Assembly: GCA_964019055.1 (NCBI GenBank)
Contig: OZ025221.1
Span: forward strand, 5,844,968-5,908,967
Direction: 5' to 3'
Origin: Anthopleura xanthogrammica
Taxonomy: Eukaryota > Cnidaria > Anthozoa > Actiniaria > Actiniidae
Length of the DNA: 64,000 nucleotides
Part shown: positions 24,201 to 35,130 of the stretch, in pieces
Layout of the letters: each line of letters begins with the position of its first letter
How positions within the stretch are numbered: the stretch's first letter is position 1
Position numbers and translations under genes: made by a program
Notes under the pieces: model-generated
Told to the model about the DNA's origin: nothing
The model's database searches: none
The model's input: only the letters and a program-made list of their open reading frames with translations

Positions 24201-27200
24201 TGCTGGCCTTTACAGAATTGTTAGCATCCAGTAAGTCATTAACAGATAATAGGAATAGCAATGGTCGAAGAATAGACCCTTGTGGCACTCCTGATGTTAC
24301 TGAAAGTTGAAAAAGTGATGGAAGGTTGTCTGTGACTTCCAGGAAGATATCGGTAGGGTAACGGTAGGATGTCAGTAGGCTTATAGCGGTGGCTTACAGT
24401 GAGGTGTCAACCTATACCCAACCGAAACCGATTTGAGGGTCGTATTGTTTACTATTACCATGTTATGAAATGTGTTATGATGGGTCTTTTCAACCTACCC
24501 TGTACCAGATGAATGCTGCTTTCAAGGCATTCTCATTTGCACATGTTCCACAAGCCATAGTAGTTACCTCTGTAAGCCCTTTTGGTGCAACCTTTAACAT
24601 GATTAGAGCAAAAGACCATGATGAATTTGAGAGCATTTATGGCTAACTAAAGTGCATATAAGGGTTCGCCAATTTGTGTTAATATGAAAGTTCTGACCCT
24701 AAAAATCACATAATCAATAATTTTTTTTTTTTTGATTCTGTTGCGATTTCATTATTTTTTTGCCAGTCAAAGTTGGCAAGACGAAGTAAATAGTGGAGCA
24801 ACCTTGGGAGCCTGGGACTAGTTGTTGGTGACATCATTTACGGGACTCACTCATTGAAAACACTTGAAATCTATATAGAAGATCACTAGCTTCCCTTCAA
24901 TTTCCACTATTTTAGATAACTTTTTTGTAAGACTATGCTCGATTCTACTAGGAAAAACCCTTGAACTCTTGATCAGCAAGTCCTGTGAATGATGTCACAC
25001 GAGCTAGGTACCATTCTCCTCTAACTGCTCCAAAATGTTTCTAAAGGGTGCCCAAAACAAGCATTTTTACCAACTTTGACCAACTTTAATGGCAGAATTT
25101 TGGATTAAATTGAAAAAACGACCCTCCCTTAAGTTTTTTTTGGCTGTGTAAATCTATTAAGTAAATTTTAAGGGGTGTGATGGTGAGGGGGGTTGTATAA
25201 GTTACTTCTTAATTTTCAATTGTATTTTAATTAATTAATTAGTTACCGGTATATAGTTTTATTATTATTATTGACATTTTATTCTTTTTTGATATGATGC
25301 AGTATTTCTATTTAAATTGTTGTAAAGTGCTTTACGCATCCTATGTAAAAGCGCTATTAATAGAAATAAAGTTATTATTATCATTATTATTATAATCATC
25401 TCCCAGATTCCTCCAGCCCTGACCATCATTTCTAAAAAATGAATGCTTTCTTATTGATTAGGGCTGAAAATAACACCTGTTCTAAAACTTAGGAAAGCAA
25501 TTAGTGAATCCTGATTGCAGGGAATATCACTCTAATTTTATGTTAGGAAATTGGGTTTTGGGGGTTTGTATAGCCTTGCTAAGTGATGGGATACCTGTGT
25601 ATATCATAAACATGAGTAAATACATAAAGCCTGAAGCTGCCTTCAAGATTAACAGTTACTCAAGTTACCTCCTGAAATTATACTCTAAAATAAAAAGATA
25701 ATAAATTTTGTATCAGATGTGTGTATAATCAAGTAACTACATAATTACTGCGATTCTCAATTTTCTGTGAACTCAGTAGTTGCGAGTTTCCCGTTGGAAT
25801 TTGGTTTTTCACTGCAGCCAGTCAAAAAATATAAAAGGTACTGACTGATTAGTTTTGATTGACGGCAGCGAAAAGCCAATTTCACAACAAGCCATTGAAA
25901 TGTCTGAGTTCGCAGAATATTGAGAATGGCAGTACGTAAGTGAATGAATAGTAAATGAGTTACTTTAAATTTCATGGTCAAAATCAATTAGTGTAGATCA
26001 TGGGTGGATCTAGGACTTTGATACCTTCTGTAGAGAATTCTTTATATTATCAGGCAAGGTCATTGGTGGTAAAAGACCAAGTGCAGATCGATTTACGATA
26101 GAAGTCTGTAAAAAGAGTAAAAAACAATATTGTTATATTTAGTACAGAAGTGACCAGTGACATGCAGAAAATGTTGTATGATTGTGTGAAAAAGTCAGCT
26201 ATACAATGCTCAAAATAATGGCTGGTCAACAGTCAATGTCCAGCCAAATTTGGTACTTGAGCGGTGAAATATGGTTTTGAATGGACATGTTGACCGGCCA
26301 TATTTGAATAAAATAAAATAACATGTCATTTGGTGAGCTGTTGCCACACACACTTTACATGTGCCAGGTTCGCTTAAGGTGTTGGTGGGATTTTCAATAG
26401 GGTATTGATAGGTCTATATTGGATGCTAGTGGATCGTAGGTACTAGGGTGGTGACATGATGACAGTTAACGTTGTTAGTTAGTTGGAATATCAGGATGCA
26501 TGACTAATAGACCTCATCGGCTTGGGTGTAATGTTGTCCCATTTCAGACCACGTGTCATTCCCCAGAGTATCATTTCATTGTTTAACGGTTGTGCATGAG
26601 AAGATACATGAATATGGATACAACTCAAACAAAGAATCTTATTCTCAAGAGAATAACACGTGGTCTGAAATGGGACAACATTACCCCCAAGCCGATGAGG
26701 TCTATTAATTGAGACTTTATTCCATAAATTGAATTCACTTACAATTAACTCTGCTGAGTTGCTTAAAGCTTTAAGAAGGTCTGGATGGTTGTAGCCTGAA
26801 GAAAAAAAGCATGGTGGTTGCATGATTTGCATAAAGACAATGCTCCTTTCCGTAGTCTTCCCACAATCCCTATACAAAAATCAACTTCTAAATTCCAATT
26901 GGAATGCAGTGGAGTAAGAGCCACTCTGTGGATTCCACTGTTAATTCTCATTATCATCATTTTTTTTTTGTTGATCCGAGAGTGAGATGGAGGTCAAGGT
27001 AAAATTTGCATATTTTCAATACATTTTTATGCAAATTTTACCCTGACCTCGACCTGGGAAATTGTTTTTTTTGCTGCCATCATTCAAAACTAATAAGCTC
27101 AGCTTGGTTTTTCACTGCCGCCAGTCAAAAATATGAAATATACCAGTGGCATATTTCATATTTTTGACTGGCGGCAGTGAAAAACCAAATTCCAAGAGGC

Positions 27201-29618
27201 AATTAATTCACAACTACTGAGTTCACAGAATATTGAGAATCACAGTAACTTCAATTGCTAGTATCTTACCCAGAGGCATTGATGCAATCTGTTGATACAC
27301 ATCAAGAAGGATGTTACCATCAGCATCTACAACATAGTTACCGCTACTTTTGTCAAAGTCTACAAAATATTTCATGCCTTTTGGAGACTGCAAAAAAACA
27401 AATGTCAAAAGTCAAAGGATAAGTTTGCCCAGGCATAACAAAAAATTTCATTCTCATTTGAATAATGGCTACAAAACTTTGTCCTCAAACCAGGAGCGGT
27501 GAGGATGTTTTGCGTGAAATGTGATCAAGGGTTTTTATTTTTTGTGGTTTGTGATCTTGAAAAATTAAACATTGTGAAATATTGAATAATGAATGTTGAA
27601 ATGTAGTCAGATTATGGTGCAATCTTATGCACCTGACATTGCATGCAATCTTATGATCAAAGTAAAACCTTCAAGGGATGCATATTAAGTAAACAGAGTC
27701 TCGTGGAAACCAATTTATGTTAACATATTTGACTGAAGGCTACCGGTATGTAATCATTTCCAAAAATATTAAAATCAATCATACTCTACTGATGTCCACT
27801 AGCTAACATCAATTTGACAATTTTCCCAAAAACTGCTTGATAAGTATTCTCATTTTTGATACTAAAGGTTGTGTAAATGCACTGATGGTGAAAAACAAAT
27901 TGATTGGTCATGGGGTTGGATTTCCAGCAGTTAGCCTTTGAATAACACAAACTTGTGTATGCCATATATTGAAATCTTTAAAACCACTCGCATGAAAACA
28001 TACACAAAACTGATGTGTGTGAATGCACAAGTGCAATACCTTATATAATTAAGCACTCTTCCCCTTCACCATTTACTCTTTCATTTATTTTCCATTTCTA
28101 GACACAAAAATCATTTGGCCTGATCAATATACATACCTGGTAAGCTTCCAATTGTGAAAAAAGTTCCTGCAAAAAGAAGTAACATTATGAAAATTATTCC
28201 GCATTTTTAATAATTATATTAGTCTTAATGTCACAAGAATGGAAATACTTTAGAAACTAGTAGCAGATTTGGGAAAAGATTGCTAGCCTGTCTAGCCAGG
28301 CTCAGACTCTGAACACTGGAGGACGGGAAAGCTTTCCCTCCCCATTCTTCCATGGCCAGTATAGAACCAGCAGGCTATACATGCTAGAGGCCCACTCACA
28401 GAACTGGGGAAGCACATGACAGGTGGCTTGCCTCTCACGAATGTGAACCGGGGTCAAGTCACTCCACGCTCATTTTCATATATGAGTAGAGTTGCTTGTT
28501 GGTTCTCTTCTGTGCTTAGAGGGTTTTTCTTTAAGGATTTCAAATTCGAGCTTGGGCTTCACAGTAATTGTAGGTTAGCTTTTTTGAGAGTGTACCATGC
28601 TGTGATACAACAGCTAATATAATAGACCCTTTTCGAATATGACGTCTAGGACGTCAAACATGATTCTAAGAATGTCCTGGATGTCAAAACCCAATGATTT
28701 CCACTAGCAGGCCTCGCGCATGGTGTTAGTGTACTGTACATGTTTTTTGACTTACACAGTATAACGCTATTTATCCCACACCATAGAAAATACAGCCAAT
28801 CAGAAAGCAGGAAAGCTGTTGTATATTCGTCGGTATTTCACTCTTCCTGCCCATCATGCACTGCGCATTGAATTTACGCATTTGTATTTTATATGGTGTG
28901 GGATAAAATGGTTATACAATGGTTTCTCGTGGCATACCGTGGATATACCACTCGTCACTTGTATTTTCTTTGTATACACACTCGCCTAAAGCCTCGTGTG
29001 TATACTAGAAACTACAAGTGACTCGAGGGATATCCCACGGTATGCCACTCGAAACCATTGTATAACTAGTATATAACGCTACGCCGTCGGGACTTCAACA
29101 AAACCTCCCTTGGCTTTCGGGAACATTTAATCACTAATCACCCGAAATGTCATGCTATTACTTATAATAATCATGGTCCAATCATCATCAACATTGATTG
29201 TTTTGAACTCGGCTTCTAAAATGATGTACCCAGTCCCTAAGTTTGGAATTTTCTAGAGGAACAATGCATGCAACCCTACCCCAAAGAAACCACCATAAAA
29301 TCCCAGTTATAAGCCCTGGACATACTTCTTTGTAAGGGTTTTTCTTCTTAGAAAAATAGAACCACATTGGAAATTATCACATGATAATGGGCTTATAACC
29401 AGGGGGGCTTATAACCAGGATTTTACGGTAATGTTCCTGTGAAGTTCTGCAGCAATATTTGTATCTGGTTAACTGCTGATATATATCCCCATCTCAAGGT
29501 TTAATCTGTTAATCAAATACCCTGGATTTTGGCCCAGGCACCATTGTTTTCATTGATGGACCATCAGGTTCATGACTATAGTCAATTGATGAAAGAGAAG
29601 CCCTAGAATTCCACAGCA
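18224..29618 (-). CDS. ABAT: 4-aminobutyrate (GABA) aminotransferase, copy 2, incomplete at both ends
   Basis: Exons in transcript order: 29521-29618, 28137-28166, 27270-27387, 26743-26795, 26025-26105, 24499-24591, 22837-22899, 22621-22684, 20820-20968, 20610-20691, 20091-20146, 19643-19704, 18839-18944, 18224-18370. Frame is kept across all 14 exons (about 400 residues, no stop). The ten exons shared with ABAT-1 have identical lengths (81, 93, 63, 64, 149, 82, 56, 62, 106, 147), so the copies arose by duplication of an intron-containing gene. Marks: [32 protein letters not shown] (2Fe-2S cysteines), [27 protein letters not shown] (PLP Lys), [14 protein letters not shown]. The first exon (presequence) was not found, and the last two exons present in ABAT-1 (73 codons) are absent before SSADH. 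It is either a truncated gene or uses an unrecognised 3' end. Confidence 0.88.
18991..19534. mobile_element. MITE with AAAGGGGCACTTGGATGAAAA termini
   Basis: TAAAGGGGCACTTGGATGAA at 18992 is mirrored by TTCATCCAAGTGCCCCTTTA ending at 19533. A second, inner palindrome spans about 19145-19345 (TTGTCATACAACATTTGA with TTTGTACTTTTAATTTATTC, mirrored). It lies in an ABAT-2 intron. Confidence 0.8.
19941..19968. repeat. (CA)14 microsatellite
   Basis: About 14 perfect CA units in an ABAT-2 intron. Confidence 0.97.
21291..21599. mobile_element. Nested MITEs: outer GGCTTTGCAC element with a family-A MITE inside
   Basis: The outer 50-bp TIRs are 21291-21340 (GGCTTTGCACTATCATGTGA, TGGCAGCCATGACAGGAGGC) and 21550-21599 (reverse complement). 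Inside, 21338-21483 is a compact family-A MITE (ATTCACCACTTTCACATTCC...GTGAAAGTGGTGAAT), the same family as 1630-2046. It lies in an ABAT-2 intron. Confidence 0.8.
22000..22434. mobile_element. 435-bp inverted-repeat element in ABAT-2 intron
   Basis: The left arm TACCACCTCTGACAACACTA, AGATTCTACATGAGGTGAGC, GTTTGAGTGATGCATCTTGA is mirrored on the right (TCACTCAAACCATATAAT, GCTCACCTTGTGTAGAATCT, TGTCAGAGGTGGCATGGTA). A half copy of the same family lies at about 47793-47935 in the BTB gene. Confidence 0.75.
22438..22590. mobile_element. MITE with GTTTTCACTCACGTGAC termini
   Basis: GCGTTTTCACTCACGTGACA with GCGGCCATATTGGT at 22439-22474 is mirrored by ACCAATATGGCCGC and GACGTCACATGAAAACG at about 22549-22586. 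It directly abuts the preceding element and lies 30 bp from the donor side of exon 22621-22684. Confidence 0.8.
23398..23535 (-). repeat. SINE-like element with tRNA-type B box
   Basis: Read on the minus strand: CCAGGTTCGATTCCCAGACT (B-box-like GGTTCGATTCC), then GTGTCATGTGAGTAGAGTTG, GGTTCTCTCCTGTGTTTTGG, GGTTTTCCTCCCTCTTCAA. Pieces of the same body occur at about 2275-2390 (+), 20448-20510 (+), 28480-28545 (+), 40670-40750 (-), 45985-46065 (+) and 56705-56880 (-). A tRNA-like head with a shared body in many copies is typical of a SINE; I do not assign a family name. Confidence 0.65.
24070..24345. mobile_element. LINE reverse-transcriptase fragments
   Basis: On the minus strand, about 24345 to 24218 reads [15 protein letters not shown], then NDLLDANN, the classic motif of non-LTR retrotransposon reverse transcriptase. 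On the plus strand, near 24090-24115, [10 protein letters not shown] resembles the conserved QRVQN segment further downstream in the same kind of protein, with a stop just before it. The opposite orientations mean the piece is rearranged and dead. It lies in an ABAT-2 intron. Confidence 0.7.
25746..25934. mobile_element. MITE with TACTGCGATTCTCAAT termini
   Basis: TACTGCGATTCTCAATTTTC with TGTGAACTCAG at 25746 is mirrored by CTGAGTTCGCAGAATATTGA and GAATGGCAGTA ending at 25934. Single family ends recur at 27200-27247, 29848-29880 and 31250-31285, the last two facing each other. Confidence 0.75.
26504..26708. mobile_element. MITE with TAGACCTCATCGG termini
   Basis: TAATAGACCTCATCGGCTTG with TAATGTTGTCCCATTTCAGA is mirrored by TCTGAAATGGGACAACATTA and CAAGCCGATGAGGTCTATTA. 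A diverged copy lies at about 46905-47167 in the BTB gene and ends at an exon donor. Confidence 0.8.
26985..27186. repeat. Two adjacent hairpins in ABAT-2 intron
   Basis: About 26985-27053: GAGGTCAAGGTAAAATTTGC mirrored by GCAAATTTTACCCTGACCTC. 27106-27186: GGTTTTTCACTGCCGCCAGT mirrored by ACTGGCGGCAGTGAAAAACC around a short loop. Both are MITE-like with no coding capacity. Confidence 0.75.
28760..29068. mobile_element. Inverted-repeat element with GTGGCATACCGTGGATAT arms
   Basis: 28917-29067 is a palindrome (ACAATGGTTTCTCGTGGCAT mirrored by ATGCCACTCGAAACCATTGT). The preceding stretch (28760-28910) carries TATCCCACACCATAGAAAAT and GCCCATCATGCACTGCGCA. A homologous arrangement in reverse order lies at about 39940-40200 in the GGH gene. 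It is located between ABAT-2 exons 29521-29618 and 28137-28166. Confidence 0.65.
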
Positions 29619-29847
29619 CTACAATGAAAAGAAAATGGAATGCTTTAGATACAGTCAGGTGTACCTGCTTCAGCAGACGCCTTTTTGCCTGGTGTTTATT
29701 AATAAAAGGTGTCCACTGAGTACTCAATTCATATGCAGAAAACAGCATGAAATTTCATGTAAAAGTAAATCAAACATTCAAACCCTGCCAAAAGCATGGT
29801 GTCCCTCCAAAACCTCCCTTCAACCACCATATATTCTCTGTATCTTA

Positions 29848-31285
29848 CTGCGATTCTCAATATTCTGCGAACTCAGACATTTCAAGGGCTTGTTGTGAAA
29901 TTGTTTTTCTTGGTATTGGAAAAACGAATGACCAAATACCCAGGAAAAACGAAGACCCCCGGAAAAACGAAGACCCCCGGAAAAACGAAGACCCCTATAA
30001 GTAATAAACTAAATAACGTAGCTTTTTTTATAATGCGTTCTTTTCAAAAGATCAGTTTGATAAGAAAAAACCTGTGAACATGCAACATGATTCATCATCC
30101 TGACAAATTTTTGCTTTTAGTTCCACTTCTTATACTTTATATACACTGTATTGCGTGACGTTGGTGACATACAACTTGAAGGTCAAAGAGTATAATTTGC
30201 ATAAATCTAAAAGACATTTTCTTTAGAAATTCGATCTAAAACTCATATGTTTCATATTACAAATAGTAAAGCATTATAATATAAGCAAGATAAAACATAA
30301 GCAAGATAAAACAAACATAACATTTGATGCGTGTCGAACTTGACTTAGATGTGGGTCGAAACTACAACGGGTTGAAAATAGCATGTGCGACTTATTCGTA
30401 CGGAAGTGTTGTTTATGTCTGTTCGCGAAGAGATGCGGTTAAATTTCCAACAAAAATGTTCCTGCATATGTTTATGGGGATAAGGCGATTAAAAAAATAC
30501 GAAAATTCGAATCCTTGAACGCAATTGAGCGGATATTTCTATGTTTTACTGTCCTTCTACTCTAACCGCGGTCACCCAGAGTTCGTTGAGCAATCAGATT
30601 ACGACTGAATACAAAAACAAGAACAATATAATTCAAGTTCATACTTCTGTGCACGGTTGTTTTACATTAAACGACAATTTCTATGGATGGATTTACTAAA
30701 TAAGGATTGTGTAAAAACTCGTATAGTAATCTTATTGGTCAACGAACTCTGGGTGACCGCGGTTAGAGTAGAAGGACAGTAAGTTGGTGACCTTTCACGA
30801 TCGAGTGGGCCTCGAGTAGGCGAAAATTTGTCGCGTTTCCTTTCGTCGTATTCTATACCCGTTTCAATGTAAAGAGTAGAAACAAGATCTTTGGACCTTT
30901 TTCGCATGGTTATGCACTCCTAAACAAAGATAGCATAGTGTTTAATCAATATTTCATTCATCTTCTTCAAAATATTAAGATAGTATTTGAATGGCCGACC
31001 TTTGTATGGGACCTGTGTCCTGTTGGTTAGACCCTCAACCAATCGAGCAGCACATAGTATAATATTTTTTTTCATTTTCGGTTCATTTTCTTGTAGCTGT
31101 AATTCGTACTGTAAGTTTACTACGATATGTATGCGTTTTCATTTTGATCCACTTTCAAGAGCGTTTTCAAATCGATGCGTTTTCGATGATACGCTCAGCG
31201 TTTTAGTGTGGACGGGGCCTAAAAAACAAATTCCAACAGGAAACTCACAACTACCGAGTTCGCAGAATATTAAGAATCGCAGTAA
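29848..31285. mobile_element. Possible 1.4-kb element flanked by facing TACTGCGATTCTCAATATTC ends
   Basis: TTACTGCGATTCTCAATATT with CTGCGAACTCAG at 29848-29879 faces its reverse complement at 31254-31286. The interior holds an 18-bp triplicate (GGAAAAACGAAGACCCCC, 29942-29996) and a separate palindromic element (30547-30783). It may be one large element with an insertion, or two independent MITE ends. It lies upstream of the first ABAT-2 exon seen, where its promoter could be. Confidence 0.45.
30547..30783. mobile_element. MITE with ACTGTCCTTCTACTCTAACC termini, copy 1
   Basis: TACTGTCCTTCTACTCTAAC then CGCGGTCACCCAGAGTTCGT at the left is mirrored exactly at 30735-30783. A second copy lies at 32550-32771, about 90 percent identical by eye in the parts compared, so the family moved fairly recently. 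Confidence 0.85.
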
Positions 31286-31728
31286 ATTAAAAAAAGAAAT
31301 ATCATCTGACCAAGTAAGAGCTTGGGCTGCATGTGACCCAACTTATAAATCCAAGTTCGGCTTCAGGAATCGCTAAAAATGATTCTATTAAGGCGTAAAA
31401 ATAACCAAAAGACAATGTTATGTGTTTCTTAATAATTAAATATTACAGTCTAGAATACCTCGTGTTGCTATTCCGATTCGAGATTTCAGATGACGACCAA
31501 TATTTAACGCCATTGGGAAACACAAAATGTGTAAGGCTTAACTTGAGATTAATCAATCCAAGCACTCGTTCTTCTGATCGTTCTGCTCGGCACGTATATA
31601 GGTTTAGCTGACGCTTATTAAATCAACGGTGTGACCAGGTATACATGTTTGACCGGTTATTCTTGGTTGACTGAATTCGCGAGAAAACCAGTTTTTCCCG
31701 ACTTAGTCAATCGATGAACCGCTATCGG

Positions 31729-32236
31729 TGACCATAGTTAATGGAGTGGAATGGTTTGGAAACCTATTGTTATAGGTTTTTGTTTGGCGAGCGATGTTGA
31801 AACGTACCATCACGTGATACTGACCGTGCACAGTGAACCAAAGCAAGTATGGCTGAAAATACTAGTTTCTGTACTATTTTCATGTACGAACATTTTGAAA
31901 GTGTAAAATTTTCATTCTAAGATTACAAAGAAGAGGATAAATAATTCCGCGCAGATACAGTTAAGTTACTAGATGATAAAAGAGAAAGCGTTCAAAAAGG
32001 TGATTACCCTTTTCAGTAAACAATTAATCTCCATCATATAGAATTAATTAACAAATATCTCCTATTTTATAACATTTTTGAGGAAAAAAAGTCTATGTTC
32101 CCTAATTTATGATGAACAAACGCTGCAACTTTTCCTTCTCTGTGCACGGTCAACGTCATATAACAATAGAAAAGGTTGAACAAAAACCTAGAACAATAGG
32201 TTTCCAAACCATTCCACTCCATTAACTATGCGGTGA
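31729..32236. mobile_element. 500-bp MITE with ATAGTTAATGGAGTGGAATG termini
   Basis: The left end (31733-31785: AGTTAATGGAGTGGAATGGT, TTGGAAACCTATTGTTATAG) is mirrored by TAACAATAGAAAAGG, CCTAGAACAATAGGTTTCCA and ACCATTCCACTCCATTAACT ending near 32226. The flanking words GTGACCAT and GGTGACCA continue the symmetry. No ORF. Confidence 0.75.
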
Positions 32237-32397
32237 CCAATCAAGGGCACTAGGACACCTAAAGTGGTTGGATTTCTATAGTTTTCCCCCGATTATTTGA
32301 ATCAAATGAACGTTATACTTGTTTACTTATCTCGCGTTTGTGTTACTTTGCTGCTAAAATTAAGTTTTACTTCAAAGGTCAAAGGGTTTGAATAACC

Positions 32398-32880
32398 GAT
32401 TTGTACTTATTCCAGCAACGGCCGTTTCGTACTTGGCTCTGTATGTAACAATAGCAACGCGACCGCGCGATGTTCGTTACGTCGTAATACTTAACCGCCG
32501 GATCGTTAATATAGTTAATCAAATTCACCTTCAGTACCATTACTGTCCTTCTACTCTAACCGCGGTCATCCAGAGTTCGTTGAGCAATCAGATTACGACT
32601 GAATACAAAAACAAGAACAATAGAATTCAAGTTCATACTTCTGTGCACGGTTGTTTTACATTAAACGACAATTTCTATGGCTGGATTTACTAAATAAGAA
32701 ATGTGTTAAAACTCGTAATCTGATTGGTCAACGAACTCTTGGTGACCGCGGTTAGAGTAGAAGGACAGTAAAAGTACTGAAGGTGAATTTGATTAACTAT
32801 ATTAACGATCCGGCGGTTAAGTATTACGACGTAACGAACATCGTGCGGTCGCGTTGCTGTTGTTACAAGTACAAATCAGG
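32398..32880. mobile_element. Large palindrome with a second palindromic MITE at its centre
   Basis: The outer arms (32398-32545 and 32776-32880) share GATTTGTACTT, AACGCGACCGCGCGATGTTC, TACTTAACCGCCGGATCGTT and AAATTCACCTTCAGTAC in inverted order. The inner element 32550-32771 is copy 2 of the ACTGTCCTTCTACTCTAACC family, itself palindromic. The insertion sits almost exactly at the outer axis of symmetry. Confidence 0.85.
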
Positions 32881-33836
32881 GTGCTCCGCGGTCCATGAAG
32901 TACCGTAGTTTAGTACCGTACAACCTCAACTGGACAGGCTAAAGGATGACAGTTAAAATAGATTTAGAGATAAGGATCAAAAGTTTGGCAAACTTTCTTT
33001 TGCGGTCAGTTTCCTCTCTCGCTTCTTCGCGAATGTGAACCATGTGGATTAGCTATGGATTTTTTGAATTTTAGAATTGAAAGTACGTTTTTAGAAATAA
33101 CTGATTTCTGGTCTTCACATACCTTTATCTTTCATGAATATACGTATATAGTTAAGCTTAAATACCTCCTTTTAAAGCCTTTCTGCAGAACTAGCTCAGG
33201 AGTTAATAATTTGAAGGAGTCTTGCTTTTTCCTCGTCGATCGAACCAAACACACAAAATTGGCGGGAAGAAAAGACCGCACGCGGAAAATTATGGCGCGA
33301 AATATTCCATGATAAAGCTTAAGGGAAGGTACGTTTATTATCAGGGGGGGAGGGCTGGAGAATTCAAAGTAATTTTTCCAAAAAAACGTTTGACCCTCCC
33401 CAGCGATTCCAAAACTAAACTCATGACCCTCCCCATCCAGTATACTTAGAATACCCATGGCCCTCCCCCCATGGTCACACTCAGGTTTGATACACATATG
33501 AATTTTTCTCTCGGCCGTTTATTAAATTTATTATTTAAAATAGGTCACATTTTTTATTAAATAAAAAAAACTGCAAAAATCATTTGAATTTTATATGTCA
33601 TTGAAGTAGTATTTGATTGAGAACGAATACAACACATATTAAAACTATGTCGAACGGTAATTCACAACTATTGAGTCTGAGCGCATGTTATTGTGTTTAA
33701 ACTTATATAAGGTAAGATAAGGTAACACTTATCGCTGACACTGATGACAGTGTTGTAGTTGTGGAGCCTAAGGCTTACGTACCAACTCATGCATCTAACT
33801 GGGCTTCAAACAGCATGCGTTTGAGATGGGAGAAGC

Positions 33837-34676
33837 CATGAGGCACAGAACCTTCCTCCACATAAGGACGACCCAAAATTCTCTGAGAAATTCCGTGGTA
33901 TGTGTGCTCGGATCCACGATTCAGTATATTACTATGTTGATTCAACAACAGATGTTGACATGCAGTCAGTCACAGATGTCGAAAACTGTCCTCACATGAA
34001 GTACGAAAAGCAGCGTTTACATTGGCTCCACCTTCAACTTTCCTTTGCAAAGAAGCAGTGGGAACCCAACGAGACCATAGAGGCCAACGAAACATATGCT
34101 GGAGAAAATTTAGTCGGAGCTGTCACTTCTCTTTTACGGAGAGCATACAGAAAGCCGGTGATGAAATCAAGCATGTCAAAAGCTCAGAGTTTAAGAGCAC
34201 CCTAAGGCCCGCCTTAGATCAATGCAAGGAACTTCTACGGCAAATCGCTGACTTAAGACTCCCACCAGTATATCCAAGATTACTAGAACTTACAGATGCT
34301 GGCCCGGGCGTCGGTGTATCAAGTGCGGAGTGCAGATGGCGATTGCTTGAAAGAGCAAGGATCCACTATAGTGACAAGATACTTCGAATACACCGTGCAA
34401 GGGAGGATTCCGGTCAAAATGAAGCTGAACGTTTAAATGCATGTATGGGAGATGCCCTGTGTGACGGAGGAAGCCTTAAGTGGCAGGTTTACACGCCGCT
34501 CCATGGCTTGTCAGAGGAAGAAGTAAGGTCTCTTACTTCCTCAGAAATTGAGGAACATCGACACAAAAATATGGAAAAAAAATGCATGGGCCGTGTCCGA
34601 AGAAGTATATCTTCGAATCGATGATTCCCCAGCACCACAACACAGTAAATCAGTTCGGGGCCGTTTCAGCCCCAAA
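33837..34676 (+). pseudogene. Transposon-encoded protein, N-terminal part, frameshifted
   Basis: The reading frame passes through three frames: about 33837-34130 (MCARIHDSVYYYVDSTT), then to about 34580 (LPPVYPRLLELTDAGPGVGV, SGQNEAERLNACMGDALCDG), then 34580-34676 (AWAVSEEVYLRIDDSPAP). The shift at 34571-34580 falls at a run of eight A. The stretch with an Asp in ELTDAGPGV and, some 45 residues later, a Glu in SGQNEAERLNA looks like the end of a DDE-type catalytic core; this is inference. Similar ORFs exist, to my recollection, as repeated uncharacterised proteins in cnidarian genomes. Confidence 0.55.
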
Positions 34677-34679
34677 AAT

Positions 34680-35130
34680 GGGGCCAAAATTTTGACCCGG
34701 ATACCGCCCTCTTTTGTCGGGGCCGTTTTAGCCCTTAATATTAGGACCGTTTTTTGGCCCAATTTTATAGGGGCCAATTTAGCCAATGTCTAGAGCCAAT
34801 TTTTGACCCGGATACCGCCCTCTTTTGACGGGGCCGTTTTAGCCCTTAATATTAGGACCGTTTTTTGGCCCAATTTTATAGGGGCCAATTTAGCCAATGT
34901 CTAGAGCCAATTTTTGACCCGGATACCGCCCTCTTTTGACGGGGCCGTTTTAGCCCTTAATATTAGGACCGTTTTTTGGCCCAATTTTATAGGGGCCAAT
35001 TTAGCTCATGTCTAGAGCCAATTTTTGACCCGGATACCGCCCTCTTTTGACGGGGCCGTTTTTGCCCTTAATAATAGGACCGTTTTTTGGCCCAATTTTA
35101 TAGGGGCCAATTTATCCCATGTCTAGAGCC
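34680..35130. repeat. Array of four 111-bp units inside the transposon
   Basis: TTTTGACCCGGATACCGCCC recurs at 34690, 34801, 34912 and 35023, exactly 111 bp apart. Each unit also holds GGGGCCGTTTTAGCCCTTAA and CCAATTTTATAGGGGCCAAT. Units 2 and 3 are almost identical. The array begins where the transposon coding frame ends. Confidence 0.95.

Noticed and set aside
34022..34624. 200-codon ORF as a host gene
   Set aside because: It is one frame of a frameshifted transposon protein; coding similarity continues in two other frames and it lies between matching TIRs.
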